A DNA stretch of 59,511 nucleotides from Pseudonocardiaceae bacterium (lineage in GTDB: Bacteria > Actinomycetota > Actinomycetes > Mycobacteriales > Pseudonocardiaceae). The stretch spans positions 1 to 59,511 of the forward strand of contig WHSY01000021.1 of assembly GCA_009379815.1 (NCBI GenBank), written 5' to 3'. This document shows positions 24,202 through 34,160 of the stretch, in pieces; the stretch's first letter is position 1; each line of letters begins with the position of its first letter. The position numbers and the translations under genes were made by a program. The notes under the pieces are model-generated. The model searched no databases and was not told the DNA's origin. It worked only from the letters and a program-made list of their open reading frames with translations.

Positions 24202-26987
24202 TCAGCATGCCCGGGGCACGGTGGCCTGCTTGCGCGTCTCCCCCGTGCCACCCGTCGGATCGCTTCGCTGCGGCCCGTTGCCCGGCACGCCGGCGCCTCG
24301 AGGCTCGCCGTGCCCGCTCTCGCTCTCGTGGGGGGGCTCCCCGTCATGGGGCTCTGCGGCGGGAGGACCGGCGGGACGCGATGCGGCACGGCGACGCCGC
24401 GTGCTGGCGCGGTCCCTGGTGCGGCTGGGAGCGCGGGGCGACGAATCCGGCTCGGGCGCCGCGGACGGAGCCGGTTCCGCGGACGGAGCCGGTTCCGCTG
24501 GCGTGGCCGGCTCGGCTGGCGTGGCCGGCTCGGCTGGCGTGGCCGGCTCGGCTGGCGTGGCCGGCTCGGCTGGCGTGGCCGGCTCGGCAGCAACCGGCTC
24601 CGCAGCAACCGGCTCCGCAGCAACCGGCTCGGTAGCAGGCTGCTCAGTGTCGTTGGACGCCTCCTCGGAGGCTCCCGCCGATCCCCGGCCGCGGGAACGC
24701 GACCGCCGCCCGGAGGGGGAAGCGCCCGAGCTGCGGCTCGGCGCGATCGGCTCGGTGGAGACGTGAACACCCCGGCCCTTGCAGTGTTCGCACGGCGTCG
24801 AGAACGCCTCCAGCAGCCCCGTACCGACGCGCTTGCGGGTCATCTGCACCAACCCCAGCGAGGTGACCTCGGCGACCTGGTGACGGGTGCGATCACGGCC
24901 GAGGCACTCGGTGAGACGCCGGAGCACGAGGTCGCGGTTCGACTCCAGCACCATGTCGATGAAGTCGATGACGATGATGCCGCCGATGTCACGCAGCCGG
25001 AGCTGGCGGATGATCTCCTCGGCAGCTTCCAGGTTGTTCCGGGTCACCGTCTCCTCCAGGTTGCCTCCGGAGCCGGTGAACTTGCCGGTGTTGACGTCGA
25101 TGACGGTCATCGCCTCGGTGCGGTCGATGATCAGGTAACCACCCGAGGGCAACCACACCTTGCGGTCCAGTGCCTTGGTGATCTGCTCGTCGATGCGGAA
25201 CTCGGCGAAGACGTCGGAGTCCGACGTGTGCCTGCGGACCCGGGACATCAGCTCGGGGGCGACGTGTGAGACATAGCCCTCCACTGTCGTCCATGCGTCG
25301 TCGCCCTGCACCACGAGCTCGCTGAAGTCCTCCGTGAACAGGTCCCGCACGACCTTGACCAGCAGATCGGGCTCCTCGTATAGCAGCTCCGGCGCCTTGA
25401 TCTTGCCGGAGGTCGAGCCCGAGCCCGATATCCCGGCCTTGCCCTGGATCACCTCCCACTGCGCCTGCAGGCGGCGGACGTCGCGGTCGAGCTCCTCCTC
25501 GCTGATCCCCTCCGATGCGGTCCGGATTATCACGCCGGCGTCCTCGGGGACGATGCGCTTGAGGATGTCCTTGAGCCGCTTGCGTTCGCTGTCGGGCAGC
25601 TTGCGGCTGATGCCGGTCGCCCGCCCGCCCGGGACGTAGACGAGGAACCGCCCCGGCAGGCTGATCTGAGTGGTCAGCCGGGCGCCCTTGTGCCCGACCG
25701 GGTCCTTGGTGACCTGCACCAGCACGCTGTCACCGCTGGACAGTGCCTGCTCGATGCGCCTGGCCTTGCCCTCGAGCCCCGCCGCGTCCCAGTCCACCTC
25801 GCCGGCGTAGAGCACCGCGTTGCGGCCCCGGCCGATGTCGACGAACGCGGCCTCCATCGAGGGCAGCACGTTCTGCACCCGGCCCAGGTAGACGTTGCCG
25901 ACGAGCGACCCCGATCCCGAGGCCGTCACGAAGTGCTCGACGAGCACGCTGTCCTCGAGGACCGCGATCTGCGTCTGCTCGCCGTGGTCGCGCACCACCA
26001 TGGCGCGCTGCACCGACTCGCGGCGGGTCAGGAACTCCGACTCGGACAGGATCGGAGCCCGCTTGCGGCCCGCCTCCCTGCCGTCGCGCCTGCGCTGCCG
26101 CTTGGCCTCGAGCCTGGTGGACCCGCGGACCGACTGGACCTCGTCCCCGGCCGGGCGCTCCGAGGTCTCCCGGACATGCACCACCGTGTTCGGCGGGTCG
26201 TCCTCGCGCGGGTCCTCCTCGTCGGTGCCGGTCTTGCGACGACGGCGCCGACGGCGCCGCTTACCGGGGGTGTCGCCGGTGTCGGCGGTGTCGCTGGAGT
26301 CTTCGGAGTCTTCGGAGTCTTCGGAGTCTTCGGAGTCGCTGCCCGCGTCGTCGGCCTGCTGCGCATCCGAGGACCCGGCCGTCTCGCTGCTCGTCTCACC
26401 GCGAGTGTCGCCCGCCTCCTGCTCTGCGGCGGTCTCGTCGGCTCCGTCACCGCCCTTGCCCCGCCCCCGTCCGCGACGGCCGCGCCGGCGTCGCCGCCGC
26501 GCCGCGTCGCCGTCCGCCTCCTCGGTGTCGGCTTCGCCATCGGTGTCGTGCCGCTCGTCGCTGCCGACCCCGTCCTCGCCACCGCCTGCTTCCGCCTCGG
26601 CTGCCCTCGGCTGGGGCGCACGGAAGACGGGCGCGGGCGGGTTGAACACCGGCGCCAGCGGCACCGCGGGGGCGCCGGGATCCTCGACCTCCGCGCCGCC
26701 GGGATCGGCCGCCACGGCGCCGCCCTCGGCCGGCTGCTCCGCACCGGGTTCGGGAAGCAGCACCTGCACCGCCCGTACCGCCGTCTCGCGATCGATGCTC
26801 GACTGCGCGCTACGGGCTGCGACACCGAGAGCACTGAGCGTGGACAGGACCTCCTTGCTGCTGATCGACAGCAGCTTGGCCAGCGCGTGCACCCGGAGCT
26901 TCGCCGGGAGTGCTGCCGCGACATCGGCGCCGCGGGTGCGGCGATGTCCCCGCCGGAATCGTCGGCGGGGGCATCCATGTTCGTCAT
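24202..26987 (-). CDS. rne: Ribonuclease E/G (5' end apparently frameshifted)
   Basis: An RNase E/G of about 928 residues. After an N-terminal [21 protein letters not shown] segment and an acidic low-complexity region, the catalytic core shows [14 protein letters not shown]1-domain [22 protein letters not shown], the DNase-I-like [10 protein letters not shown] with metal-binding Asp, and [13 protein letters not shown]. The zinc link is CEHCKGRG. The tail is Ala/Glu/Pro repeats. The best start (ATG 26987 with GGAGG 6-10 nt upstream, encoding [14 protein letters not shown]) is in a different frame from the rest. A single extra base around 26920-26945 would join them, so a frameshift or sequence error is likely. 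It initiates mRNA decay and rRNA processing. Confidence 0.88.
24497..24631. repeat. Tandem repeats encoding the RNase E/G tail
   Basis: Five perfect 18-bp units (GCTGGCGTGGCCGGCTCG from 24497 to 24586) are followed by three 15-bp units (GCAGCAACCGGCTCC from 24587, the third ending in CG). They encode PAEPAT and AEPVA repeats. A separate run of four 9-bp GAGTCTTCG units at 26297-26332 encodes the acidic SED repeats near the N-terminus. Confidence 0.93.
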
Positions 26988-27113
26988 GTAGCTCCTCCGG
27001 CCCCCGGGCGCGTCCCGTGGGACGCGGCCGCACAGGGGCCTTGACGTCTTCCACCGCCGATCTCGGCGACGGCGATCCTGTCAACCGGCCGGTTCCCCCG
27101 GGTCCCGAGGTGG

Positions 27114-27908
27114 TCAGCCGGCATGTCCTGCGACGCCGCCCCGATCCGACCGCTCCGCACCGTCACCGGACTGAGCCGGAACCGGACCGGTTGATGACCG
27201 GTCCGCTCCGAGCGGGTCGACGAGACCCCCGTCGTCGTCGAGCCGTCCCTGCGCCGTCCGGGTCGCCTTCGCGGGCACCGGCGGCCGGAGTCCGGCGACG
27301 ACGTCGAGCGCGCTCAGGACGTCGTCGGGTCGAACCGCAGGGCTGGCCTGCCATACGACCGCCGTCAGTATCCCACACTCGGTGACGGGCTCCGCCACGG
27401 GCGACACGACCGGCTGATCCGAGACATCCAATGAGACCAGCGCCGCCCGGGCGTCGACCGACCGACTACCGTTCTTCGTCATCCGTTCGACCTGCACCTC
27501 GGGTGCTGCCAGCACCGCGCTCACCGCATCACGCAGCGCCGCCACGGATACCCCGGGGAGCTCGATGCGCCACCGACTGGCCTCCATCCGGTCGGCCAGT
27601 GAGCCGGGCCCGGCGACCACCGCGTCGAGAACGGCCAGCCCTTCGGGCATCGCCGCGTCGAGCCGGGCTCGCACCACCGCCGGATCGGCGGGCGTGACCA
27701 GCGCAATCTCGACGTACTCCGCCTCGCTGGCGGATCCGGTGGGCGCGGCGCCTACCCAGGAGACCTTGGGATGCGGGTTGAAGCCCTGCGAGTAGGCCAT
27801 CGGCAGTCCGGCACGCCGCAGCCCTCGCTCGACGGCCCTCGCGATGTCGCGGTGCGAGGTGAAGCGCAGCCTCCCCCGCTTGGCATAGCGCAGCCACAGC
27901 CTGCACAC
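27114..27908 (-). CDS. TIGR03936-family protein (radical-SAM-linked, DUF2344)
   Basis: About 264 residues. RLWLRYAKRGRLRFTSHRDIARAVERG at the N-terminus and GFNPHPKVSWV shortly after are the hallmark of this family, which is usually next to, or fused with, a TIGR03960 radical SAM protein. Here the partner is 1.6 kb away at 29475-31460. The GTG at 27908 matches the family start. The frame stays open upstream to 28133, overlapping the divergent protease promoter, so a longer protein is possible. The last 60 residues are Asp/Gly-rich and variable. Confidence 0.85.
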   Translation of the reverse strand: MCRLWLRYAKRGRLRFTSHRDIARAVERGLRRAGLPMAYSQGFNPHPKVSWVGAAPTGSASEAEYVEIALVTPADPAVVRARLDAAMPEGLAVLDAVVAGPGSLADRMEASRWRIELPGVSVAALRDAVSAVLAAPEVQVERMTKNGSRSVDARAALVSLDVSDQPVVSPVAEPVTECGILTAVVWQASPAVRPDDVLSALDVVAGLRPPVPAKATRTAQGRLDDDGGLVDPLGADRSSTGPVPAQSGDGAERSDRGGVAGHAG

Positions 27909-28077
27909 GGGTGCTGCGGACGGGTTCGGTCGGTCGTCCAGCGTCGGTCTCCGTGTCCGGTGGTTCGTTCTCGGGTCCGACGCTACCGCGTGGTTGTTCT
28001 GCGGGCGCGGCCTCACTACGGTCACGGCGACCGGTTCGTGGGCGCTCCGGGCGCCCCGTCCACCCTGGGAGGCCCGC

Positions 28078-29520
28078 GTGACGCTGTGCCCCCGGCTGTG
28101 GGTCCGCGTGGCGCTGTGCGCGGTGCTGGTCACGACCGGGACGATGGCGGGTCAGCCGGCGGGCGCCGCACCGCCGCCCGTTTCGGCCTCGATCCCCGAC
28201 GACTGCCCGGCAGACGCTCCGTTGCTGCGCTACGTGGTGCTCTTCGCCCCCGGAACCGGCCAGCAGGTGGCCACACGTGAGGTCACCGGGGCCTGCGGCT
28301 CGGTCACCGCCTACTACCGGGAGATCGGGGTGGGGGTCGCCACCGGGCCGGTCCCGGCGTTCGACAGGCGGATCGGGTCTGGCCGCGCCTACAGTGCGGC
28401 GGCCGAAGCGAGCGCCGGCGACAGGCCACCGCCGTCAGGTCAGGCCGCCCTGGATAGTCCCGCGACCGGTGATGTGGCCACTGCGGACCGGTCGGGCGAG
28501 CAGTGGAACATGGCGATGATCGGGGCCGTGCGGTCCAACGCACTCGAACCGGGAAGTGACGACGTCGTGGTCGGCGTCCTCGACTCCGGGATCGACCCGA
28601 GCCACCCCGAACTGGTGCGCGCGCTGGACCCGCAGCGCTCGGCCGGCTGCCTCAGCGGTGCCCCCGACCCCTCCCCGCGGGCCTGGGCGCCGACGGGCTC
28701 GACACACGGCACCCACGTCGCGGGGACGATCGCTGCGGCCGACGACGGGCGAGGCATCACGGGCGTGGCGCCCGGGGTGCGGATCGCCTCGGTCAAGGTC
28801 GTCGACGACGAGGGCTACATTTACCCGGAGTACGCCGTCTGCGGTTTCATGTGGGCCGCGCGCCAGGGCATGGACGTGACCAACAACAGCTACTTCGTGG
28901 ACCCGTGGCTGCTGACCTGCGCCGACGAGCCGGGTCAGCAGGTCGCTCATGAGGCGGTACGCCGCGCGGTCGCCCACGCCACCGCCAGCGGCGTGCTCCC
29001 CGTCGCCGCCACGGGCAACGAGGCCCTCGACCTCGCGGCGCCGGCGATCGACCTACGCAGCCCCGACAACGTGGCTCATCCCCGGCCACGGGCTGTCGAC
29101 GACGACTGTGAGGTGCTGCCCGCCGAACTACCGGGGGTGGTCGCGGTGTCAGCCGTCGGGTCGCAACGAACCAAGTCGGGCTACAGCTCCTACGGGCGCG
29201 ACGTGGTGGACCTCACCGCTCCCGGCGGTGACACGTCGCAACCCACCAGCGTGTCCTCCAGTGGCTGCGTGCTCTCGACGACCCCCGGCGGGTATGGATA
29301 CGCCTGCGGCACCTCGATGGCGGCGCCGCACGCCGCAGGCGTGGCCGCACTGCTGGCCTCCCGGCGACCGGCGGCCGGTCCAGCCCGCCTCGCCGGCCTG
29401 CTCGCCGAGCAGGCCGACCCGCTCGGGTGCACGAGTGCGGCGGCCCGTTGTGATGGTGACGTGGATCACAGATACTACGGCCAGGGCCTCGTCGGCGCAC
29501 TGACCGCTGTCACCTCCTGA
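28078..29520 (+). CDS. Secreted S8 (subtilisin-like) serine protease
   Basis: A 480-residue protein with an N-terminal signal peptide (hydrophobic VALCAVLVTTGTMAG, cleavage probably after AGAA near residue 31). The catalytic triad is visible: Asp169 (VLDSGID), His210 (THGTHVAGT) and Ser413 (GTSMAAPHAAG), with oxyanion Asn314 (ATGNEA). A 100-residue propeptide-like region precedes the protease domain. It has several Cys pairs and no C-terminal membrane anchor, so it should be released. GTG 28078 has GGGAGG 6 nt upstream. Its 3' end overlaps the radical SAM gene on the other strand by 46 nt. Confidence 0.93.
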   Translation: MTLCPRLWVRVALCAVLVTTGTMAGQPAGAAPPPVSASIPDDCPADAPLLRYVVLFAPGTGQQVATREVTGACGSVTAYYREIGVGVATGPVPAFDRRIGSGRAYSAAAEASAGDRPPPSGQAALDSPATGDVATADRSGEQWNMAMIGAVRSNALEPGSDDVVVGVLDSGIDPSHPELVRALDPQRSAGCLSGAPDPSPRAWAPTGSTHGTHVAGTIAAADDGRGITGVAPGVRIASVKVVDDEGYIYPEYAVCGFMWAARQGMDVTNNSYFVDPWLLTCADEPGQQVAHEAVRRAVAHATASGVLPVAATGNEALDLAAPAIDLRSPDNVAHPRPRAVDDDCEVLPAELPGVVAVSAVGSQRTKSGYSSYGRDVVDLTAPGGDTSQPTSVSSSGCVLSTTPGGYGYACGTSMAAPHAAGVAALLASRRPAAGPARLAGLLAEQADPLGCTSAAARCDGDVDHRYYGQGLVGALTAVTS

Positions 29521-31460
29521 CCTGGAGTGTCGGGGTGTGCGACGGGATCGACCGGCAGCAGCGGCCGCCCACCCGGCCCGACCTGGATGTCGGTGCCCAT
29601 CGACGGGCACACCCCGCAGTCGAAGCACGGGACCCAGCGACAGTCGTCCTGCTCGCGGCCGTCGAGGGCGTCGACCCAGTCCTCCCAGAGCCACTCCTTG
29701 TCCAGACCGGAGTCGAGGTGGTCCCAGGGCAGCACCTCGGTGCGATCCCGCTCGCGGGTGGTGAACCACTCGAGCGAGACCCCGAGCGGCTCGAGTTCGG
29801 CTACGCAGGCCTCGACCCACCGGTCGTAGCTGAAGTGCTCGCCCCAGCCGTCGAACCGGCCGCCCTCGCGCCACACCCGCTCGATCACCCGGCCCACCCG
29901 GCGATCGCCGCGGGAGAGCAGGCCCTCGATCAGCGCCGGCTTGCCGTCGTGGTAGCGCATCCCGACGTTGCGCCCGATCCGGCGGTCGGAGTTGATCTCG
30001 GCTCGAAGCTTGCGCAGCCGTTCGTCGATCACAGCGGGGTGCTCCTGCGCCGCCCACTGGAACGGGGTGTGCGGCTTGGGCACGAAGGCGCCGATCGAGA
30101 TCGTGGCGCGGATGTCCTTGCGGCCCGACACCTCCCGGCCGGCGCGGATCACGCCGTGGGACATATGCGCGATCTGCAGCACGTCATCGTCGGTCTCGGT
30201 CGGCAGCCCGCACATGAAGTACAGCTTGACCTGCCGCCACCCCGCCCCGAACGCCGTCGACACGGTGCTGATCAGATCCTCCTCGGACACCATCTTGTTG
30301 ATCACACGCCGGATCCGCTCCGATCCGCCCTCCGGGGCGAAGGTCAGGCCCGAGCGGCGGCCGTTGCGAGCCAGCTCGTTGGCGAGGTCGACGTTGAACG
30401 CGTCGACGCGCGTGGAGGGCAGCGACAGACTGGTACCGCTGCCTTCGTAGCGGTCCGCGAGACCCTTGGTGACCTCGCCGATCTCGGAGTGGTCGGCGCT
30501 CGACAGGCTCAACAGGCCCACCTCGGTGAAGCCGCTGGCGTCGAGCCCCCGCTGCACCATGTCCCCGATGCCCGCAGCCGACCGTTCCCGCACCGGGCGT
30601 GTGATCATTCCGGCCTGGCAGAACCGGCACCCGCGAGTGCAACCTCGGAAGATCTCCACGCTCATCCGCTCGTGCACGCTCTCGGCGAGTGGCACCAGCG
30701 GCTGCTTGGGGTAGGGCCACTCATCGAGGTCCATCGTGGTGGCCTTGGAGACACGTTCCGGCGCCCGGTCGGTGTTCGGCACGACCCGCTCGATCCGCCC
30801 GTCCGGCAGGTAGTCGACGTCGTAGCACCGCGGGACGTAGACGCCCCCGGTGTCAGCGAGGCGTCCGAGCAGCTCCTCACGTCCTCCCGGGCGTCCCTGC
30901 GCCTTCCAGTCCCGCACGATGCCGGTGATCTCGAGCACGGCCTCCTCGCCGTCCCCGAGCACCGCGGCGTCGACGAAGTCGGCGACCGGCTCGGGGTTGA
31001 ACGCGGCGTGGCCACCGCCGATGACGATCGGATGCTCGTCGGTCCGGTCGGTGCTGTGCAGCGGGATGCCGGCGAGATCCAGCGCGGTGAGCAGGTTCGT
31101 GTACCCGAGCTCGGTGGCGAACGACACCCCGAGCAGGTCGAACGCACCGACCGGTCGGTGCGACTCGACGGTGAACTGTGGCACGCCGTGCTCGCGCATC
31201 AGCTGTTCGAGGTCGTCCCACACCGCGTAGGTGCGTTCGGCGAGCACGTCAGGTTGCTCGTTGAGCACCTCGTAGAGGATCATGATGCCCTGGTTGGGCA
31301 GCCCGACCTCGTAGGCGTCGGGGTAGCACAGCGCCCACCGCACCGCCGTGTCGTCCCAGTCCTTGGCGGTGGCGTTGAGCTCGCCGCCGACATACTGCAC
31401 GGGCTTGGAAACCCGCGGCAGCAATGGTTCCAGCCGCGGGAACACCGACTCGACAGGCAT
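29475..31460 (-). CDS. TIGR03960-family B12-binding/radical SAM protein
   Basis: A 661-residue protein. The N-terminal 200 residues form a B12-binding-like domain (CYPDAYEVGLPNQGIMILYEV, GVSFATELGYTN). The radical SAM core begins FRGCTRGCRFCQAGM with the CX3CX2C cluster ligands, and a C-terminal extension contains Cys-rich CFDCGVCPS. The role of the TIGR03960/TIGR03936 pair is unsettled; tRNA or rRNA modification is often suggested. Here a protease gene of opposite orientation separates the two. Confidence 0.88.
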   Translation of the reverse strand: MPVESVFPRLEPLLPRVSKPVQYVGGELNATAKDWDDTAVRWALCYPDAYEVGLPNQGIMILYEVLNEQPDVLAERTYAVWDDLEQLMREHGVPQFTVESHRPVGAFDLLGVSFATELGYTNLLTALDLAGIPLHSTDRTDEHPIVIGGGHAAFNPEPVADFVDAAVLGDGEEAVLEITGIVRDWKAQGRPGGREELLGRLADTGGVYVPRCYDVDYLPDGRIERVVPNTDRAPERVSKATTMDLDEWPYPKQPLVPLAESVHERMSVEIFRGCTRGCRFCQAGMITRPVRERSAAGIGDMVQRGLDASGFTEVGLLSLSSADHSEIGEVTKGLADRYEGSGTSLSLPSTRVDAFNVDLANELARNGRRSGLTFAPEGGSERIRRVINKMVSEEDLISTVSTAFGAGWRQVKLYFMCGLPTETDDDVLQIAHMSHGVIRAGREVSGRKDIRATISIGAFVPKPHTPFQWAAQEHPAVIDERLRKLRAEINSDRRIGRNVGMRYHDGKPALIEGLLSRGDRRVGRVIERVWREGGRFDGWGEHFSYDRWVEACVAELEPLGVSLEWFTTRERDRTEVLPWDHLDSGLDKEWLWEDWVDALDGREQDDCRWVPCFDCGVCPSMGTDIQVGPGGRPLLPVDPVAHPDTPGQEVTAVSAPTRPWP

Positions 31461-31484
31461 GGCCCGAGGGTAGTTGGCAGCTGC

Positions 31485-32321
31485 CTACCGGAGCAGCAGG
31501 GCGGTGAGACGGCGGGAGGCCACCACGACACCGAACGCCGCCATCACGACGAAGTACGCGAGGTGGCCGAGCAATCCCCAGCCGACGACGCCGTTGGTGA
31601 GCCCGCGCATCAGCTCCACCGCGTGATAGAGCGGGAAGGCCTGCACGACCCATTGCAGCCCGGGCGGATAGACCGACAGCGGAAAGAACGTCGCCGAGAA
31701 CAGGAACATCGGCAGCACCGCGAGCTGCACCAGGTCGAAGTCCTGCCAGGAGCGCATGAACGAGGTGGCGGCCATCCCGACCGCGCCGAACGCGAACGCC
31801 ACCAGCAGTGCCGCGGGCAGCGCGAGCAACCCCCACGGCGAGGTGATGAGCCCGAGCCCGGTCATCACCCCGAGGAATCCGGCCGAGTACAGCCCGCCGC
31901 GCACCAATGCCCAGCCGATCTCACCGAGCGCGATGTCCACCGGGCCGAGCGGGGTGGCGAGCACGGCGTCGTAGAGCCGCGCGTAGCGCAGCTTGAAGAA
32001 GATGTTGAACGTCGAGTCGTAGACCGCCCCGTTCATCGCCGAGGCCGCGAGCAGTCCCGGCGCAATGAAAGCGGCGTAGCTCAGCGGCCGGCCTCCCGGC
32101 CCGGGGAGGTCGCCGACCAGGCTGCCCAGCCCCTCCCCCATGGCCACCAGGAAGAACAGCGGCTCGAAGAAGCCGGAGAAGATCGTCAGCCAGGCCCGCT
32201 TGTAGGCCAGCGAGGAGCGCAGCATCAGCATCCGCGCCCGCCCCGCGTACAGCGCAGGCGGCAGGATCCGCAGCAGCGGCCCGCCACGTCCCGGAGCCGG
32301 CGCCTCGATCACGCCGGTCAT
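31485..32321 (-). CDS. ABC-2 type transporter permease (second)
   Basis: A 278-residue membrane protein with six membrane segments. AAFIAPGLLAASAMNGAVYDSTF is the ABC-2 signature region, with FFPLSVYPPGLQWVVQAFPLYHAVELMRG near the end, as in NodJ/DrrB-like permeases. The ATG at 32321 overlaps the stop of the preceding permease gene (ATGA). Together with that permease and the ATPase it forms one exporter, probably of a lipid, polysaccharide or drug-like compound. Confidence 0.9.
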   Translation of the reverse strand: MTGVIEAPAPGRGGPLLRILPPALYAGRARMLMLRSSLAYKRAWLTIFSGFFEPLFFLVAMGEGLGSLVGDLPGPGGRPLSYAAFIAPGLLAASAMNGAVYDSTFNIFFKLRYARLYDAVLATPLGPVDIALGEIGWALVRGGLYSAGFLGVMTGLGLITSPWGLLALPAALLVAFAFGAVGMAATSFMRSWQDFDLVQLAVLPMFLFSATFFPLSVYPPGLQWVVQAFPLYHAVELMRGLTNGVVGWGLLGHLAYFVVMAAFGVVVASRRLTALLLR

Positions 32322-33145
32322 CGCGCCAACCTCGCACGGAACCGCCAGCGGGCGAGCAGCACACCGGCGATCACCAGCGCTGCCAGGTAGGCCGTGTGCC
32401 CGAGTGCCGGCCCGAGCTCGAGGACACCGAGCGCAGCACCGCGGGTCAGCTCGGTGCCGTGCCACAGCGGACTGATCCAGGCCAGCGGCCGCACCGGTTC
32501 CGGCAGCTGCGAGATCGGGAAGAACGTCCCGGAGAACAGCGTCATCGGCATCACGACGAAGCGGAACAGCGCGTTGAAGGCGGCACCGTCGTTCTCGACG
32601 GTGGCCGCGAACGCCACCACCGGGGCGCTGAAGGCCATCCCGCACAGCACGGCGAGCGGCAGCGCCGCCACGATCCCCGGGCCCCGCGCGGCGCCGAACA
32701 GCGAGATCACCAGCAGGTAGGCGGCGCCCGAGCCGGCCAGCCGCAGCGTGATCCAGCTCAGCTGACCGCAGGCGAGCTGGCCAGGGGTGATCGGGGTCGC
32801 GCTGACACCCCAGTAGTTGCGCTGCCACTTGAACGCCGACAGCACCGGGTAGGTCGACTCGAACGCGGCGTTCTGGATCGCGCCGACCGCCAGCAGCGCC
32901 GGCGCGAGGTAGACGAGGTAGGGCACGTCGATCACCTGCTGCGCCCGCCCCCCGCGGTCGAGCAGGGTGCCGAACCCCACGCCGAAGGCGACCAGGAACA
33001 GCAACGGCTGCAGCACGCTGGAGATGACGGTGGCGCGCCAGTTGCGCCGGTACCAGGTCCACAGGCCCTCGACGACGAGCAGCGTGGCCCGCCAGCCGGG
33101 CAACGCGGCGCCGGTTGCGCGGGGCGGGTCGAGCAACGCGGTCAT
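32318..33145 (-). CDS. ABC-2 type transporter permease (first)
   Basis: A 275-residue permease with six predicted membrane segments. It carries VYLAPALLAVGAIQNAAFESTYPVL, and FFPISQLPEPVRPLAWISPLWHGTEL near the C-terminus. It is similar in layout to the following gene, so the transporter is probably a heterodimer. It starts 16 nt downstream of the ATPase gene stop. Confidence 0.9.
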   Translation of the reverse strand: MTALLDPPRATGAALPGWRATLLVVEGLWTWYRRNWRATVISSVLQPLLFLVAFGVGFGTLLDRGGRAQQVIDVPYLVYLAPALLAVGAIQNAAFESTYPVLSAFKWQRNYWGVSATPITPGQLACGQLSWITLRLAGSGAAYLLVISLFGAARGPGIVAALPLAVLCGMAFSAPVVAFAATVENDGAAFNALFRFVVMPMTLFSGTFFPISQLPEPVRPLAWISPLWHGTELTRGAALGVLELGPALGHTAYLAALVIAGVLLARWRFRARLAR

Positions 33146-33161
33146 CAGCCGACCCTGCTCA

Positions 33162-34088
33162 TCAGTCCACCAGGCTCCGGCCGGTGAGCCGGAGGAAGAC
33201 GTCCTCCAGCGTGGCGCGCCGGACCAGGCTCGACACCGGTCGCACACCGCGCTGGTGGGCCGCCGACAACGCTCGCTCGCCGTCGGTGGTGTAGAGCAGC
33301 AGCCGGTCGGGCAGCTCCTCGAGGCGCTCGGCCAACTCGTCCACCGCAGCGCGCTGGCCGTGCTGCTCGCCGGGGGCGAAACGCAGCTCGAGCACCTCCC
33401 GCGACGAGTAGCGGGCGATGAGGTCGCCCGGTGACCCCTCGGCGACGATCAGCCCGCCGTCCATCACCACCAGCCGGTCGCAGAGCTGCTCGGCCTCGTC
33501 CATGTAGTGCGTGGTGAGGATCAGCGTGACGCCCTGCTGCTTGAGCCGGAACAGCCGGTCCCACAGCAGGTGCCGGGCCTGCGGGTCCAGCCCGGTGGTC
33601 GGCTCGTCGAGCAGCATCAGCTCGGGGTCGTTGACCAGCGACCGGGCGATCGTCAGCCGTCGCTTCATCCCCCCGGACAGCGGCTCGACCTTGTCGGACG
33701 CCCGGTCGGTCAGCTGCGCGAAGTCGAGCAGCTCGGTCGCCTTGGCCCGGACCGCCGCGCGGGACAGACCGAAGTAGCGCCCGTAGACGTGCAGGTTGTC
33801 GCGGACGGACAGCTCGGTGTCGAGGTTGTCCTGCTGCGGCACGACCCCCAGCCGGGCGCGGATCCGCGGGCCGTCGACGTCCGGATCCAGCCCCAGCACC
33901 TGCAGCTCACCAGCGGTGCGCGGCGAGACGCAGCCGATCATCCGCATCGCCGAGGACTTGCCCGCGCCGTTGGGTCCGAGGAACCCGAACGCCTCACCGG
34001 GTCGGACGTCGACGTCGATGCCGCTGACCGCCTCGATGTCGCCGAAACACTTGCGCAACCCGCGGGCCTGAACCAGTGCGTCGGACAC
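33162..34088 (-). CDS. ABC transporter ATP-binding protein (DrrA-like)
   Basis: A 308-residue ATPase with Walker A GPNGAGKSS, a Q-loop at VVPQQDN, the signature LSGGMKRRL, and Walker B LMLLDEPTTGLDP. The C-terminal 80 residues form the accessory domain typical of DrrA/NodI exporters. GTG 34088 puts the start next to the conserved first strand; a start at 34142 is possible. It is first in a three-gene exporter operon. Confidence 0.92.
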   Translation of the reverse strand: MSDALVQARGLRKCFGDIEAVSGIDVDVRPGEAFGFLGPNGAGKSSAMRMIGCVSPRTAGELQVLGLDPDVDGPRIRARLGVVPQQDNLDTELSVRDNLHVYGRYFGLSRAAVRAKATELLDFAQLTDRASDKVEPLSGGMKRRLTIARSLVNDPELMLLDEPTTGLDPQARHLLWDRLFRLKQQGVTLILTTHYMDEAEQLCDRLVVMDGGLIVAEGSPGDLIARYSSREVLELRFAPGEQHGQRAAVDELAERLEELPDRLLLYTTDGERALSAAHQRGVRPVSSLVRRATLEDVFLRLTGRSLVD

Positions 34089-34160
34089 GGCGGCGACGCT
34101 ACCCGCGGGGTCCGACGGTGCCGACCGGTTTCCGCGCGGCACGTCACGCCGGTAGCGAAC

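Noticed and set aside
29535-32390. 951-residue plus-strand frame opposite the radical SAM and permease genes
   Set aside because: Low-complexity His/Arg/Glu/Gln composition with no domain, while the minus strand has clear radical SAM and ABC-2 proteins.
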